Origin: Rhabditoides inermis
Lineage: Eukaryota; Nematoda; Chromadorea; Rhabditida; Rhabditidae
Assembly: GCA_963966185.1 (NCBI GenBank)
Contig: CAWZYM010000327.1
Location: 1-64,000, forward strand
Length of the DNA stretch: 64,000 bases
Direction of reading: 5' to 3'
Shown: piece by piece, positions 33,501 through 43,600 of the stretch
How the letters are laid out: each line of letters opens with the position of its first letter
How positions within the stretch are numbered: the stretch's first letter is position 1
Notes under the pieces: model-generated
Databases searched by the model: none
What the model was told of the DNA's origin: nothing
The model's input: the letters and a program-made list of their open reading frames with translations, nothing else
Program-made: the position numbers and the translations under genes

Positions 33501-36500
33501 CACGTGTGCCACTCTTTTCCGGCTTGGAACACACTCCACGCCATCAGACCGCCATAGCCCACAGCCACGAGCTTGATCATCGCCAGAATTCCCATGTACG
33601 CGGTGTAGTCCTACGATTCAATCGATAAATCGATAATCTATCGATACTCGCACCCATGCGCCGAGGAGGTCTCGCTCAGAGTCCGCGGCAATGTGCGCTG
33701 ATAGAAGAGCGGGGATTGTGTAGACGTACCTGAAATGTTTTGTAATTGGGAATAAGTGATGGACGGACCAAGTACCATACGCCGCGCAGGCGCACTTGTA
33801 GACTAGACGGGCGCGAGTGTGGTTCGGTTTCTCATACTGTAACAACGAGATAGTGGAGGGTGCGGGAAAGGGCGACTCACAGCTTTGTAGACGCGCTGTG
33901 CAAAGAACGAGACACCCGAGACGAACAGCCAGTGGCGCGTCTGAAAGAGTAAACAAGTAAACAAAATGAAATAAACAAGTAAACAACATCTGTCTGGTTG
34001 GGTATGATAGAGTAAACGAGTAAACAAGTAAACTACCTCTGTGTCAGTGGCTATGACGGTCATTGCGAGGAGATAGAAAGGCACGGTCCAGAGAAAGCGC
34101 TCGAACGCAGACTCGGGCCACGCGCACAGAAAAGAGAAAACTGTGAAAAGACATGATCAGTGGATGCTTGCTACATGTATTCAGTGAACAGCACGTATAC
34201 AATCGTCTATCCTACAATCACTTGTCAGACAGAAAGTTAGCACAGTGCATAGTCAACCAGCGGTTCTCTAGTGCAGAGGAGATCACGAGAAAGCGCAACA
34301 CTCGACAACACAATATCAATTCGGTCAGCGGTTCAGAATCCATACATGCCAACCCTCTCTCATCCACCCACCCCACTCGCAGATCCACTCGAACCATGTC
34401 GCGGGCAGATCGGGCAGGTCCACTTGGCACGCCACGTGCACCGGCCAGTCCGCCTGACACGACGCGTCCCGCGTGGGCGGGGCGTGAGGAGGCGGGGTCA
34501 GCGAGCGGCGGCAGAACACCGCCGGGTACACCACTCGAGACACCATGGGAGAGGGGAAATGAGCGGAGGAAATGACGGCGCAGCAGTAGGTGGAAATGAA
34601 ATTAGCGTAACGCACAGAGAACGATCGAAGATCGAACAATGCGTTTATATTGCAAATTAAGAAACAACAATGAACAAACAAACGAATATGATCTAAACAG
34701 TAAAGTGAAGTATATACAGTAATGTATATATATATACAGGAAAAGCCTACAGTACTCTAGCCTACGGTCTACCTCCTCCTTGCGTACATCCTCCTCCTCA
34801 TTCGGTGTCCGTCCATGAAGTAGTCGACGAGTGTGTGCACGTACTCTTCTCTCTCGGCTCGCACCCGGCGGGCCTCCTCCCTCTCCCGCTCCCCGTGGAC
34901 ACGGCGGACGCAGCGATGCCTGCATCGATACTCAATTCAATTCAATCGACTCGTATCCGTCTCGCGCTTCTCAAAAAACAAGTCTCACAAGCGGACGCAA
35001 TTTCAATTGCTCTCAACTGCAAACATGGCAGGTGTACTCATCGACTCGTATCTGTCTCGCGCGTCTCAAAGAACCAAATCGTGAGGTCTGAGCGGACACG
35101 GCGGGCGTACTCATTGAGACTCGAATCTGTCTGGCGCCGAACCAAACTGTACGCACGCAAGTTCGTCTCATGAGTGCAGGCGCACTATTCAATAATTCTC
35201 AAAGCTTTTGAAAATAGGTGCGCACAACTTGCCATCTTGCCAAGAAAAAAAACCGATTGTGCACGCACATCTGATAATGGAACGAAAGAACTCCCGCACC
35301 TGTTCAAATCGTCTACGAGCTCCGCGAAGATGCGATAGGCGAGAGACACGCTGTAGACGAGACAGGACAACTGAGCGACGCGGAAAGAGAGCGTGGCCGG
35401 CTGGAATCAATCGATAATCATACCATATCATCGTTCATACCATATCATTATTATTATTTATCATCGTGACCAATCAATACCTCGTCGCCGTGCCAGCTCG
35501 CGTGCCACACCGCAGCGGCAAATTGGTAGAAGCTGGAGAACAATCAATCGATAATCGATCAATAACACTCACCACGCGCTGAGGATGATTGCGGCAAACA
35601 TGTAGACGAGCTCGAGGTCGTAGCTCGATTTGAACGCCTGGAAGATACGGTAAGTGAGAACGGGTACGGTGGCACCGTACCACTCACTAGGTTGCAGCCG
35701 CGCTCGGTGAGAAAGACGCATCCGTAGATGCAGAGCCACGTGGGGATCTGTGAGGAATTAAATGAGAGAGAGAATGAGAGAGAGACGCACCTTGTCGTTC
35801 ACGGGGCTGGCGCCGAAGCTGCAGCCGACCATCACAACCGGAAGCAGCCAGGTGGATAGGTAAACGAGCCAGGGCAGGGCCGAGGGCGCAAAGTGCACTG
35901 AACGGATCGATCGATAATTGACAGCGAGTGTACGTGAGTCACTCACCGATCGTCTGTCCCAGCGCGCGCGCAGTATCGATCGCCGTCTCCGTCCAAGAAA
36001 CTGGCGGCGTCGGCAGGTCCACCTAGGCAAGTGATATTCAATTGATAAAGACATGATCAGCCACTTCGAAACAAGTTTGGTTGTGTTTCGATCAATCTCG
36101 ACACACCTGGCAAGAGACGTGAGTGGGCAGATCGATCTGGGTGGTGGAGTCGTTGTAGGTTGGCGGCTGGGGCGGGGGCAGGGGACGGGGTGTGATGGGG
36201 CGGGGCTACTGCCGAGTAGATCACACGGGACACCATCACGCAGCAGTGCGGATCAATACGCGGCGAGAAACAATGCGCGCGGCGGGCGACAGTGCAGTGA
36301 GAGAGGCGATTTCGAATTGGTGTATCATAGACAGCGCACCCGTGGCTACCGCGCGAGTGCAAAATCAAAACACACGGCTACGAAACGAACTACTCGACTT
36401 CCAAGCTTACGGTTTCAAATTAGAGGTTGGTCCTATATGAGATATGCACTGATGTGCCAGCGAATACAAATGCTTCAACAACAATCTGGTGCATTGAAAA

Positions 36501-37941
36501 GTGCCCTTTATTACGAATAAAAATTGTGCAGTTGGCGCCACCTCGGTCGGATGGTCATCTGCATGCGGCGGGACGAAAGACGCCGGTACTCCACCTTGTG
36601 GGTCCGCAGAAACTCGGCCATCACAAGGCGCTCCGCCTCCCGCCTGATCAATCGATATTATTCAACGCTACTATCCATCCTACCTCTTCAAGTAGTTTAT
36701 GATAGTCGATGCAATCTTGTGAATGATTTTGCATGCGAAATAAAGGGAATAGACGGCCGAGGAGCGGTGAGCCGCGTCGAATAGCGGACGGGGACAGAAC
36801 GACGCGGAACTCTAGATAACGTACTTTGAAAACCAATCGATACTAATCGATACCTGGTCATCAAATTGAACCACCAAGTAGTTCAGTCGGATAGTGTTTG
36901 TAGCGATGAAACACCTGGTAATAATTAACATTTATTACTGTAGGAGAAATTGTAGTTATGTACCATAGTGCTGCGCAGCACCAAAGACCCTTGCGGATTT
37001 TCATTTGCTTGGCGCTCATAGGAATAAACTAAACCACATTTTGAATCTTGAACCAGTATACGTACCGTAACAAAAATTCTTTCGACAACAATAGAAACTC
37101 CAGAATATATGAGAGACGACGGAATCTCACTGTTCACATTGCAGAGTCCATCATTCGCAATACCATGATAGATCATAAACACCGGCGGAGCCACAGTAGA
37201 GCCAAATTTCAGCCAGAACAGCGCTCTGTGCGCGATACGAACTGAAAGAAAAGATGAGCGATCGATTATCAGTGGATACTGACCGGCATGAGGCCAGAGG
37301 ATGCGCACAGCTTGTGTTGGGGTGGGCATGCGAGCGGGCAGAGCGGCCTGGGTGGACGCATCGCAGAGGGTGGGGCCATAGGCGGATCGATAGGGATCGG
37401 GCGGGAGGGAGAGGAGGGAGGGCGCGCGCTCCGACGAGACGGAGACTTGAACGGCCAGGAGAGCACGTGCACTGACGATGGGAATACTATTAGGATATGA
37501 ATACGGTATCTAAACGATAAGACACGATAGTGAGCATCAATTCATTAGGGAATGTGAAAAAGGAGAAAAGTGCTCGTATGTAGATCCACTACGCACACGG
37601 GCAGGTCACTTTCACGTGATTTGACTACGTCATCACAACTCACGAGTGCTGTAAAGAATAGCGAGGAGTGCCTGTTTGGGGGTGGGCGGGAGGAGATCGG
37701 CCTGCGCGGCAGCGTGGCAGACCGGCCGGCCGGGGAATATGACACGGGAGACCATGCGGCGAGGGGGGGGGGGGAGGGAGGGAATGATGCGATCATGGAA
37801 AATAGCAAACTTGGAAGTACATGAGAGAGAAAAGAGAAAATTATTGACATTTCAGATTCATCTTCGATCTGATAACGAAGAACGGGGCGTGGAAGGACAC
37901 GGATATGCTCACCGCTCAGCAGCAGGGTCACTGTGGGTGGT

Positions 37942-37993
<52 letters not shown>

Positions 37994-38001
37994 ACTTTCC
38001 C

Positions 38002-38074
<73 letters not shown>

Positions 38075-38687
38075 TCCCTCCTTGCAGACTGGCACAACGT
38101 GGTGATGTGCGGTTGGATGTTGCTGGTCAGTGGCGTGTTCTACCGTCAGATCCGACCGGAGGGACCGGAGGTGGGAAGGGATGGGAAGAGGGAGAGGGAG
38201 ACACGCTCATCGGCACTACAGAGCAGTTCAATATAGACAATCCAGTAGCTACTCGTTGCTTTTGATGATTCGACTTCGACTTTATCTTTCTTCTATCAAT
38301 AATCGATTAAACCAATTCAAGAATCCTTCACGACATCTCATTTAACCAATGTCTATGAAGTTTCACGAGCTTACTCGATGTTTCAAAAATAACAGAGCAA
38401 TAAATCAATAAATCGATTTCAGCTACTTCCGGTTCAGTCTGCTGGAGAGAGACCGCCGGCGGTGGGTTCGTGCACCTTCCTGTCCCCTGTTGCACCATAA
38501 TGCTTGCCACCGATCGATAATCAATCAACAATTATGCTAATCACGCGCTTTCCGGCTTTTCCGATCAATAATCGATAAATAATCAATCAATGAAACGCTT
38601 CAGGTGCTGTGTACGGTAAAGGCGCTGTGTTCTCCTCGCGACTATGATGCTCCTATCAGTGGCAGCTCCACCATCACTGCCATCTGA
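28793..38687 (+). CDS. SLC51A: Organic solute transporter alpha-like protein (OST-alpha/SLC51A family)
   Basis: Fourteen coding exons give 346 residues: 28793-28883, 29541-29640, 29709-29763, 29825-29898, 30988-31084, 31402-31469, 31526-31589, 31870-31916, 32323-32407, 32797-32873, 37856-37932, 38088-38170, 38423-38461 and 38604-38687. Phases agree throughout; vertebrate OST-alpha is 340 residues. Family marks are NIFPRSMPIL in TM2-3, the cysteine cluster FCCCCKCLP after TM3, then RALRMIGYMIEQSPVIRILI, GVASTLIAVYGCHIL and VMCGWMLLVSGVFYRQI as later helices. Seven TM segments are expected. OST-alpha works with a single-TM beta partner exporting bile acids and sterols; no beta subunit is seen nearby. 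Intron 10 (32874-37855) holds three antisense genes. Poly(A) signal at 38889-38894. Confidence 0.88.
29646..29693. repeat. (CT)n microsatellite in OST-alpha intron 2
   Basis: A CT run fills most of the 68-base intron between donor GTGAGT (29641) and the exon at 29709, effectively forming its polypyrimidine tract. Comparable intronic tracts occur at 25944-26138 and 26560-26690 (YIPF1/2-like gene) and 37944-38080 (OST-alpha). Confidence 0.95.
30291..30341 (-). repeat. Dispersed repeat, copy 2 (inverted relative to 434-487)
   Basis: The reverse complement of this stretch matches 434-487 nearly base for base. It is embedded in a CG-richer block (about 30110-30370) unlike the surrounding intron, probably a larger transposon remnant. 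Confidence 0.8.
30530..30581 (+). pseudogene. Degenerate copy of OST-alpha exon 5 (first)
   Basis: An acceptor TTTTTTGCAG is followed by CTACTTCCACTCC..., which after exon 4 would read TYFHSSFELLALNNFLC then a stop. It uses the same acceptor phase as the true exon 5 at 30988 (T-YLMLCYQTMHAL...). It shares upstream flank (ATTCACTC...TTTTTGCAG) with the next copy. If used it truncates the transporter. Confidence 0.55.
30642..30652 (+). repeat. tRNA B-box-like sequence (SINE remnant)
   Basis: GGTTCGATTCC, a consensus pol III B box, follows CGAGTTTCGCG and precedes CGGTTACTGCCAAATG. The A box side is degraded. Together with 30580-30800 it looks like a decayed tRNA-derived SINE between the duplicated exon copies. 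Confidence 0.4.
30865..30930 (+). pseudogene. Degenerate copy of OST-alpha exon 5 (second)
   Basis: An acceptor ATTTTTGCAG is followed by CTACTTTTACTTCTC..., read in the exon-5 phase as YFYFSYELLALNIFG and then a stop shortly after. It is about 80 per cent identical to the copy at 30530 over 46 bases. The intact exon lies 123 bases downstream at 30988-31084. Confidence 0.55.
31085..31398. repeat. GA-rich low-complexity intron
   Basis: Almost the whole of OST-alpha intron 5 is GGGAGAGA-type purine sequence on the plus strand. There is no pyrimidine tract until the terminal GACTTCAG acceptor, so the 3' splice site lacks the usual context. Confidence 0.9.
33010..33225. repeat. Tandem copies of the 3' end of the nested gene
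   Basis: Three copies of a roughly 93-base unit occur, marked by CTACATC(A/T)TGAACGGATC at about 33025, 33117 and 33210. The last includes the stop codon and final codons of the nested gene ending at 33210. The others are downstream, non-coding duplicates. Confidence 0.6.
33210..34546 (-). CDS. Nested antisense multi-TM protein, paralogue D (complete)
   Basis: Seven exons, 34546-34372, 34140-34037, 33940-33881, 33837-33776, 33729-33654, 33610-33504 and 33363-33210, join in phase to 245 residues. It starts MVSRVVYPAV. A soluble N-terminal 60 residues contain WPVHVACQVDLPDLP. About four hydrophobic segments follow: FLWTVPFYLLAMTVIA, WLFVSGVSFFAQRVY, CACAAVWYVYTIPALL and YMGILAMIKLVAVGYGGLM. 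The tail is long and basic (DECRQQRRLYGKAKSIRIRV). A possible N-glycosylation site NHT lies between TM2 and TM3. Exon phases match paralogues B and C one for one. I do not recognise the family. The gene lies entirely inside OST-alpha intron 10 on the opposite strand. Confidence 0.78.
34769..36236 (-). CDS. Nested antisense multi-TM protein, paralogue C
   Basis: Exons 36022-35947, 35897-35791, 35747-35688, 35637-35573, 35532-35481, 35400-35300 and 34919-34769 join cleanly (204 codons). Landmarks are VDLPTPPVSW at the start, hydrophobic WLVYLSTWLLPVVMVGC, TWLCIYGCVFL, VYMFAAIILSACFYQFAAAVW and AQLSCLVYSVSLAYRIF, and an Arg/Glu tail ending GHRMRRRMYARRR. The presumed first exon 36236-36107 starts MVSRVIYSAV like the other copies. 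However, its frame from that ATG is off by one relative to the homologous THVSCQ|VDLP junction. Either a frameshift lies in its C-rich stretch, or a small intron ends at GGCAGTAG, or the start differs. Exon phases from exon 3 onward equal those of paralogue D. Confidence 0.7.
36511..37755 (-). CDS. Nested antisense multi-TM protein, paralogue B
   Basis: Exons 37755-37644, 37241-37066, 37028-36964, 36914-36854, 36811-36684 and 36643-36511 join in phase to 224 residues. It begins MVSRVIFPGRPVCHAAAQAD, with the LPPTP motif shared with paralogue C. Hydrophobic segments are LFWLKFGSTVAPPVFMIY, SLIYSGVSIVVERIF, LWCCAALWCFIATN and AVYSLYFACKIIHKIAS, then a basic tail (EYRRLSSRRMQMTIRPRW). The second exon equals exons 2 and 3 of paralogue D fused, i.e. 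one intron lost or gained. The stop TAA (36511-36513) overlaps an AATAAA poly(A) signal. A second, related possible first exon lies at about 37475-37284. Function unknown. Confidence 0.72.
37284..37475 (-). other. Possible alternative first exon of paralogue B
   Basis: An open minus-strand stretch ends in the same phase as exon 37755-37644, with donor CCG|GTCAGT. It contains DASTQAALPARMPTPTQAV, resembling HAAAQADLLPPTPKQAL of that exon. It could splice to 37241 but lacks the MVSRV start. It may be a duplicated or decaying first exon. Confidence 0.4.
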
Positions 38688-39134
38688 AACGTATATGAAA
38701 CGTATAGATCTTTGTGAAAACGTCTTATGCTCATAATAATCATCCAATTTAGTTTTACGCATTAGTTCTGTAGTAATGTCGATCTCACCGGAATTTTTTG
38801 AACCTATGATGACTACTATGATGTGTTTTTGATAAATGATTACGATGATAGCTTGAACAGGTGTGATTGAAAGAGTCGCAACTCAATGAATAAAGTATAA
38901 TAATGAATAACCGCTCGGCAAAAAGAAAGTTCTTTTCTCGAAACTCCGTGCATACCAGACATCAAACTGTTGCTATTGAATGTACATACACATACAACAC
39001 ACTGATTCGACAATCTCTTGCATTCACTTGCAATGTAGAAAAGAAGCAATGCAGGCTACTGAATGTGAGTACTCACTAATAGTAACCATGAAAATCTCAT
39101 TTATTAAAGTTGCTCGCGCGGAACATCCTTCACA
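38688..39134. other. Convergent intergenic region
   Basis: Holds the OST-alpha 3' end (AATAAA 38889-38894) and, on the minus strand, AATAAA at 39105-39100 for the mucin, 30 bases beyond its stop. No other feature seen. Confidence 0.6.
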
Positions 39135-39961
39135 TCACATAGCAACAACAAAGGACACGACAAAAGCGACAACGGTGGAAACGGAAGTGGAGAATTTGGT
39201 AGTAGCTGGAGTAGTGGTGGTAGGTGCAACAGTGATGGTGGTGGTAGTTCCAGTGGCAGTAGTTGTGGTCGTTTCGTCTGTCGTTGTTGTCTGTCCAGAA
39301 GTCGTTGTCTTTCCACCAGCAATCGTCGTCGTCTCTCCAGAAGTCGTTGTCTTTCCACCAGCAGTCGTCGTATCTCCAGAAGTCGTTGTCATTCCACCAG
39401 CAGTCGTCGTCGTCTCTCCAGAAGTCGTCGTCTTTCCGTCAGCAGTCGTCGTCATCTCTCCAGAAGTTGTTGTCTTTTCACCAGCAGTCGTCGTTGCCTG
39501 TCCAGAAGTTGTTGTCTTTCCACCAGCAGTCGTCGTCGTCTCTTCAGAAGTCGTTGTCTTTTCACCAGCAGTCGTCGTCGTCTCTCCAGAAGTCGTAGTC
39601 TTACCACCAGCAGTCGTCTTCATCTGTCCAGAAGTCGTAATCGTTCCGGCAGTTGTCTGTTCTCCCATGGTCGTCTTCACAATCTTTGTCATCTTGGGCT
39701 GGTTCACAGTAGTAGTAGCTGTCGTGGGAGAAGGAGTAGTAGGGGTGGACTGAGAAGCAGCCGTTGTAGAGAAAGAAGTGACGTCGTCCCACTTCACCGT
39801 CCTCGGCGCACAGAATGCGGATGTCGCCACTAAATCATGTTCATTTCATGCGAATTTCCTAATCGAAGACCTCATTGAACGGAAACAGCAACTGATTAGA
39901 GAAACCTATCCAGGAAAAAAAACTCACACAGACACAAGGCTGCCGCTTCGAAAACGTACAT
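39135..39961 (-). CDS. Thr-rich mucin-like surface protein, probably GPI-anchored
   Basis: Two exons, 39961-39928 and 39829-39135, give 242 residues. The spliced N-terminus MYVFEAAALCLLATSAFCA is a signal peptide, completed only by the splice. Residues about 60-200 are tandem 14-residue repeats of the type TTTTAGGKTTTSGE (42 bp), almost entirely Thr, Ser, Gly and charged residues, ideal for O-glycosylation. The C-terminus is a short hydrophobic stretch (VSTVVAFVVSFVVAM) preceded by Ser/Thr with no cytosolic tail, as in GPI-anchor signals; a single TM anchor is the alternative. A poly(A) signal follows 30 bases past the stop. It is transcribed away from the giant mucin gene at 40616. Confidence 0.8.
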
Positions 39962-40337
39962 CGTTGTTAGGTGAGAGTGGAATGAGTGAGACACTGACGG
40001 GTTACCTTTAAAACCGCTCTGCTATCGCGCAGTTCCGCATTCATCCAACGAGTTGAATAATCCATTTCTCTTACTGATTGCGCTTCCGCCCCGAAAGCTA
40101 TCACTTATCGCGCTATCTAGTTGGATGGCACACCCGTGAGAGCTACCGAATAGCGAGACCGCTCCCTCGCGCATTCCTCAAATACTATAACTAGTAATGA
40201 AGCAAAATTATATGTGAACCATTCCATTATATATTAGAAACAAGGAAAGTTTCAATATAGATGATATATCATACCTCATAAACACCAATGTTTTTCTAGA
40301 GAGCCAGAGTTATAGAGAGAGAAAGAGAAAAAAAGAC

Positions 40338-40373
<36 letters not shown>

Positions 40374-40391
40374 ATCTCTCTCTCTCTCTCC

Positions 40392-40457
<66 letters not shown>

Positions 40458-40615
40458 ACACGTGCCATACAAGCATCTGTGAAGCGCGTATGCAGGTGCA
40501 GGCGCAACGCATATTGTGTCGCACCTACGCCTGTATCACAACATTCCCGCGCATGTTTTCATGACCAATGCGGAAATTGCGTGTCGTGTGTGAGTACAAA
40601 TAGCACACTTCCGGG
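39962..40615. promoter_or_regulatory. Shared upstream region of two divergent mucin genes
   Basis: The 654 bases between the two divergent start codons contain a purine-to-pyrimidine switch and long CT tracts at about 40316-40454. No TATA box stands out. Co-regulation of the two surface/secreted genes is inferred from arrangement only. Confidence 0.5.
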
Positions 40616-43600
40616 ATGTGCCCACGCCAGATGATTGTGGTGTTATGTCTTTTGGTGGCGGCAGCGCTCGCACAATACGGCCACTACCCACCATCCCAAC
40701 CAGTTGTTTACCCGCCGTATGAATCACCTATACTGTACCCCTACCCCGTGCACCCCGTGCCTTCCTGTGAGTGTCTCACACAGGACTGTTTAGTGACAAC
40801 TTACAGGTCAACGCTGTCAACGAATCTCAAAGATCAAAGAAAAGCGATATCACATTTATGGAGACGTGGTCGTCCGGTATGCATTATGTTATGGATTTAC
40901 GAAAATGTCATATTTTCGCAGAGAAAAAAGAAGGTCCAGGAGATGTTTAGAAGCTGTGGTATCTTGCAAGTCGAGAGGCGACAAGGTTGATATGATTGTG
41001 ATGAATCATTAACAATGTGATACACTTACAGAATCATACATTTGTTCTCGTAAACAAACATAATTATGTAATTGCTGAAGGAACAACTATACAATGTGTA
41101 CGAGGAAAGAGGTGTGACCAAACATTTGTAGTATTTGAACGCAGTATTCAGGTGGCGAATAAGAAATAAAAAATCCAAACATTTTTCCAAACTATCGTGT
41201 ACTTTGAACACAACAAATAGCAGTACATCGACAAGCACCGTCAAACCGTCATCCACCACTTACTTGGACAGCAGCACATCGACAAGCACCGTCGAACCGT
41301 CATCCACCACTGACTTGGACAGCAGCACATCGACAAGCACCGTCGAACCGTCATCCACCACTGTCTCTGACAGCAGCACATCGACAAACGCCGTCGAACC
41401 GTCATCCACCATGGACTCGGACAGCAGCACATCGACAAGCACCGTCAAACCGTCATCCACCACTGACTCGGACAGCAGCACATCGACGAGCACCTTCGAA
41501 GCGTCATCCACCACTGACTCGGACAGCAGCACATCGACAAACACCGTCAAACCGTCATCTACCACTGTCTTGGACAGCAGCACATCGACGAGCTCCGTCG
41601 AACCGTCAACCACCACTGACTCGGACAGCAGCACATCGACGAGCACCGTCGAACCGTCATCCACCACTGTCTCTGACAGCAGCACATCGACAAGCACAGT
41701 CGAACCGTCATCCACCACTGTCTCGGACAGCAGCACATCGACGAGCACCGTCGAACCGTCATCCACCACTGACTCGGACAGCAGCACATCGACGAGCACC
41801 GTCGAACCGTCATCCCCCACTGTCTCGGACAGCAGCACATCGACGAGCACCGTCGAACCGTCATCCACCACTGTCTCGGACAGCAGCATATCGACGAGCA
41901 CCGTCGAACCGTCATCCAACACTGACTCGGACAGCAGCATATCGACGAGCTCCGTCAAACCGTCATCCACCACTGACTCGGACAGCAGCACATCGATGAG
42001 CACCGTCGAACCGTCATCCACCACTGTCTCGGACAGCAGCACATCGACGAGCACCGTCGAACCGTCATCCACCACTGACTCGGACAGCAGCACATCGACA
42101 AGCACCGTCGAACCGTCATCCACCACTGTCTCGGACAGCAGCATATCGACGAGCACCGTCGAACCGTCATCCACCACTGACTCGGACAGCAGCACATCGA
42201 CGAGCACCGTCGAACCGTCATCCACCACTGACTCGGACAGCAGCATATCGACGAGCACTGTCGAACCGTCATCCAACAATGACTCGGACAGCAGCATATC
42301 GACGAGCTCCGTCGAACCGTCATCCACCACTGACTCGGACAGCAGCACATCGACGAGCACCGTCGAACCGTCATTCACCACTGTCTCGGACAGCAGCACA
42401 TCGACGAGCACCGTCGAACCGTCATCCACCATTGACTCGGACAGCAGCACATCGACGAGCACCGTCGAACCGTCATCCACCACTGACTCGGACAGCAGCA
42501 CATCGACAAGCACCGTCGAACCGTCATCCACCACTGTCTCGGACAGCAGCATATCGACGAGCACCGTCGAACCGTCATCCACCACTGACTCGGACAGCAG
42601 CACATCGACAAACACCGTCGAACCGTCATCTACCACTGTCTTGGACAGCAGCACATTGACGAGCTCCGTCGAACCGTCATCCACCACTGACTCGGACAGC
42701 AGCACATTGACGAGCACCGTCGAACCGTCATCCACCACTGTCTCGGACAGCAGCACATCGACAAGCACCGTCGAACCGTCATCCACCACTGTCTCGGACA
42801 GCAGCACATCGACGAGCACCGTCGAACCGTCATCCACCACTGACTCGGACAGCAGCACATCGACGAGCACCGTCGAACCGTCATCCACCACTGACTCGGA
42901 CAGCAGCACATCGACGAGCACCGTCGAACCGTCATCCACCACTGACTCGGACAGCAGCACTTCGACAAACGCCGTCGAACCGTCATCTACCACTGTCTTG
43001 GACAGCAGCACATCGATGAGCTCCGTCGAACCGTCATCCACCACTGACTCGGACAGCAGCACATCGACGAGCACCGTCGAACCGTCATCCACCACTGTCT
43101 CGGACAGCAGCACATCGACAAGCACAGTCGAACCGTCATCCACCACTGTCTCGGACAGCAGCACATCGACGAGCACCGTCGAACCGTCATCCACCACTGA
43201 CTCGGACAGCAGCACATCGACGAGCACCGTCGGACCGTCATCCACCACTGTCTCGGACAGCAGCACATCGACGAGCACCGTCGAACCGTCATCCACCACT
43301 GTCTCGGACAGCAGCACATCGACGAACACCGTCGAACCGTCATCCACCACTGACTCGGACAGCAGCATATCGACGAGCTCCGTCGAACCGTCATCCACCA
43401 CTGACTCGGACAGCAGCACATCGACGAGCACCGTCGAACTGTCATCCACCACTGTCTCGGACAGCAGCACATCGACAATCACCGTCGAACCGTCATCCAC
43501 CACTGTCTCGGACAGCAGCACATCGACGAGCACCGTCGAACCGTCATCCACCACTGACTCGGACAGCAGCACATCGACGAGCTCCGTCGAACCGTCATTC

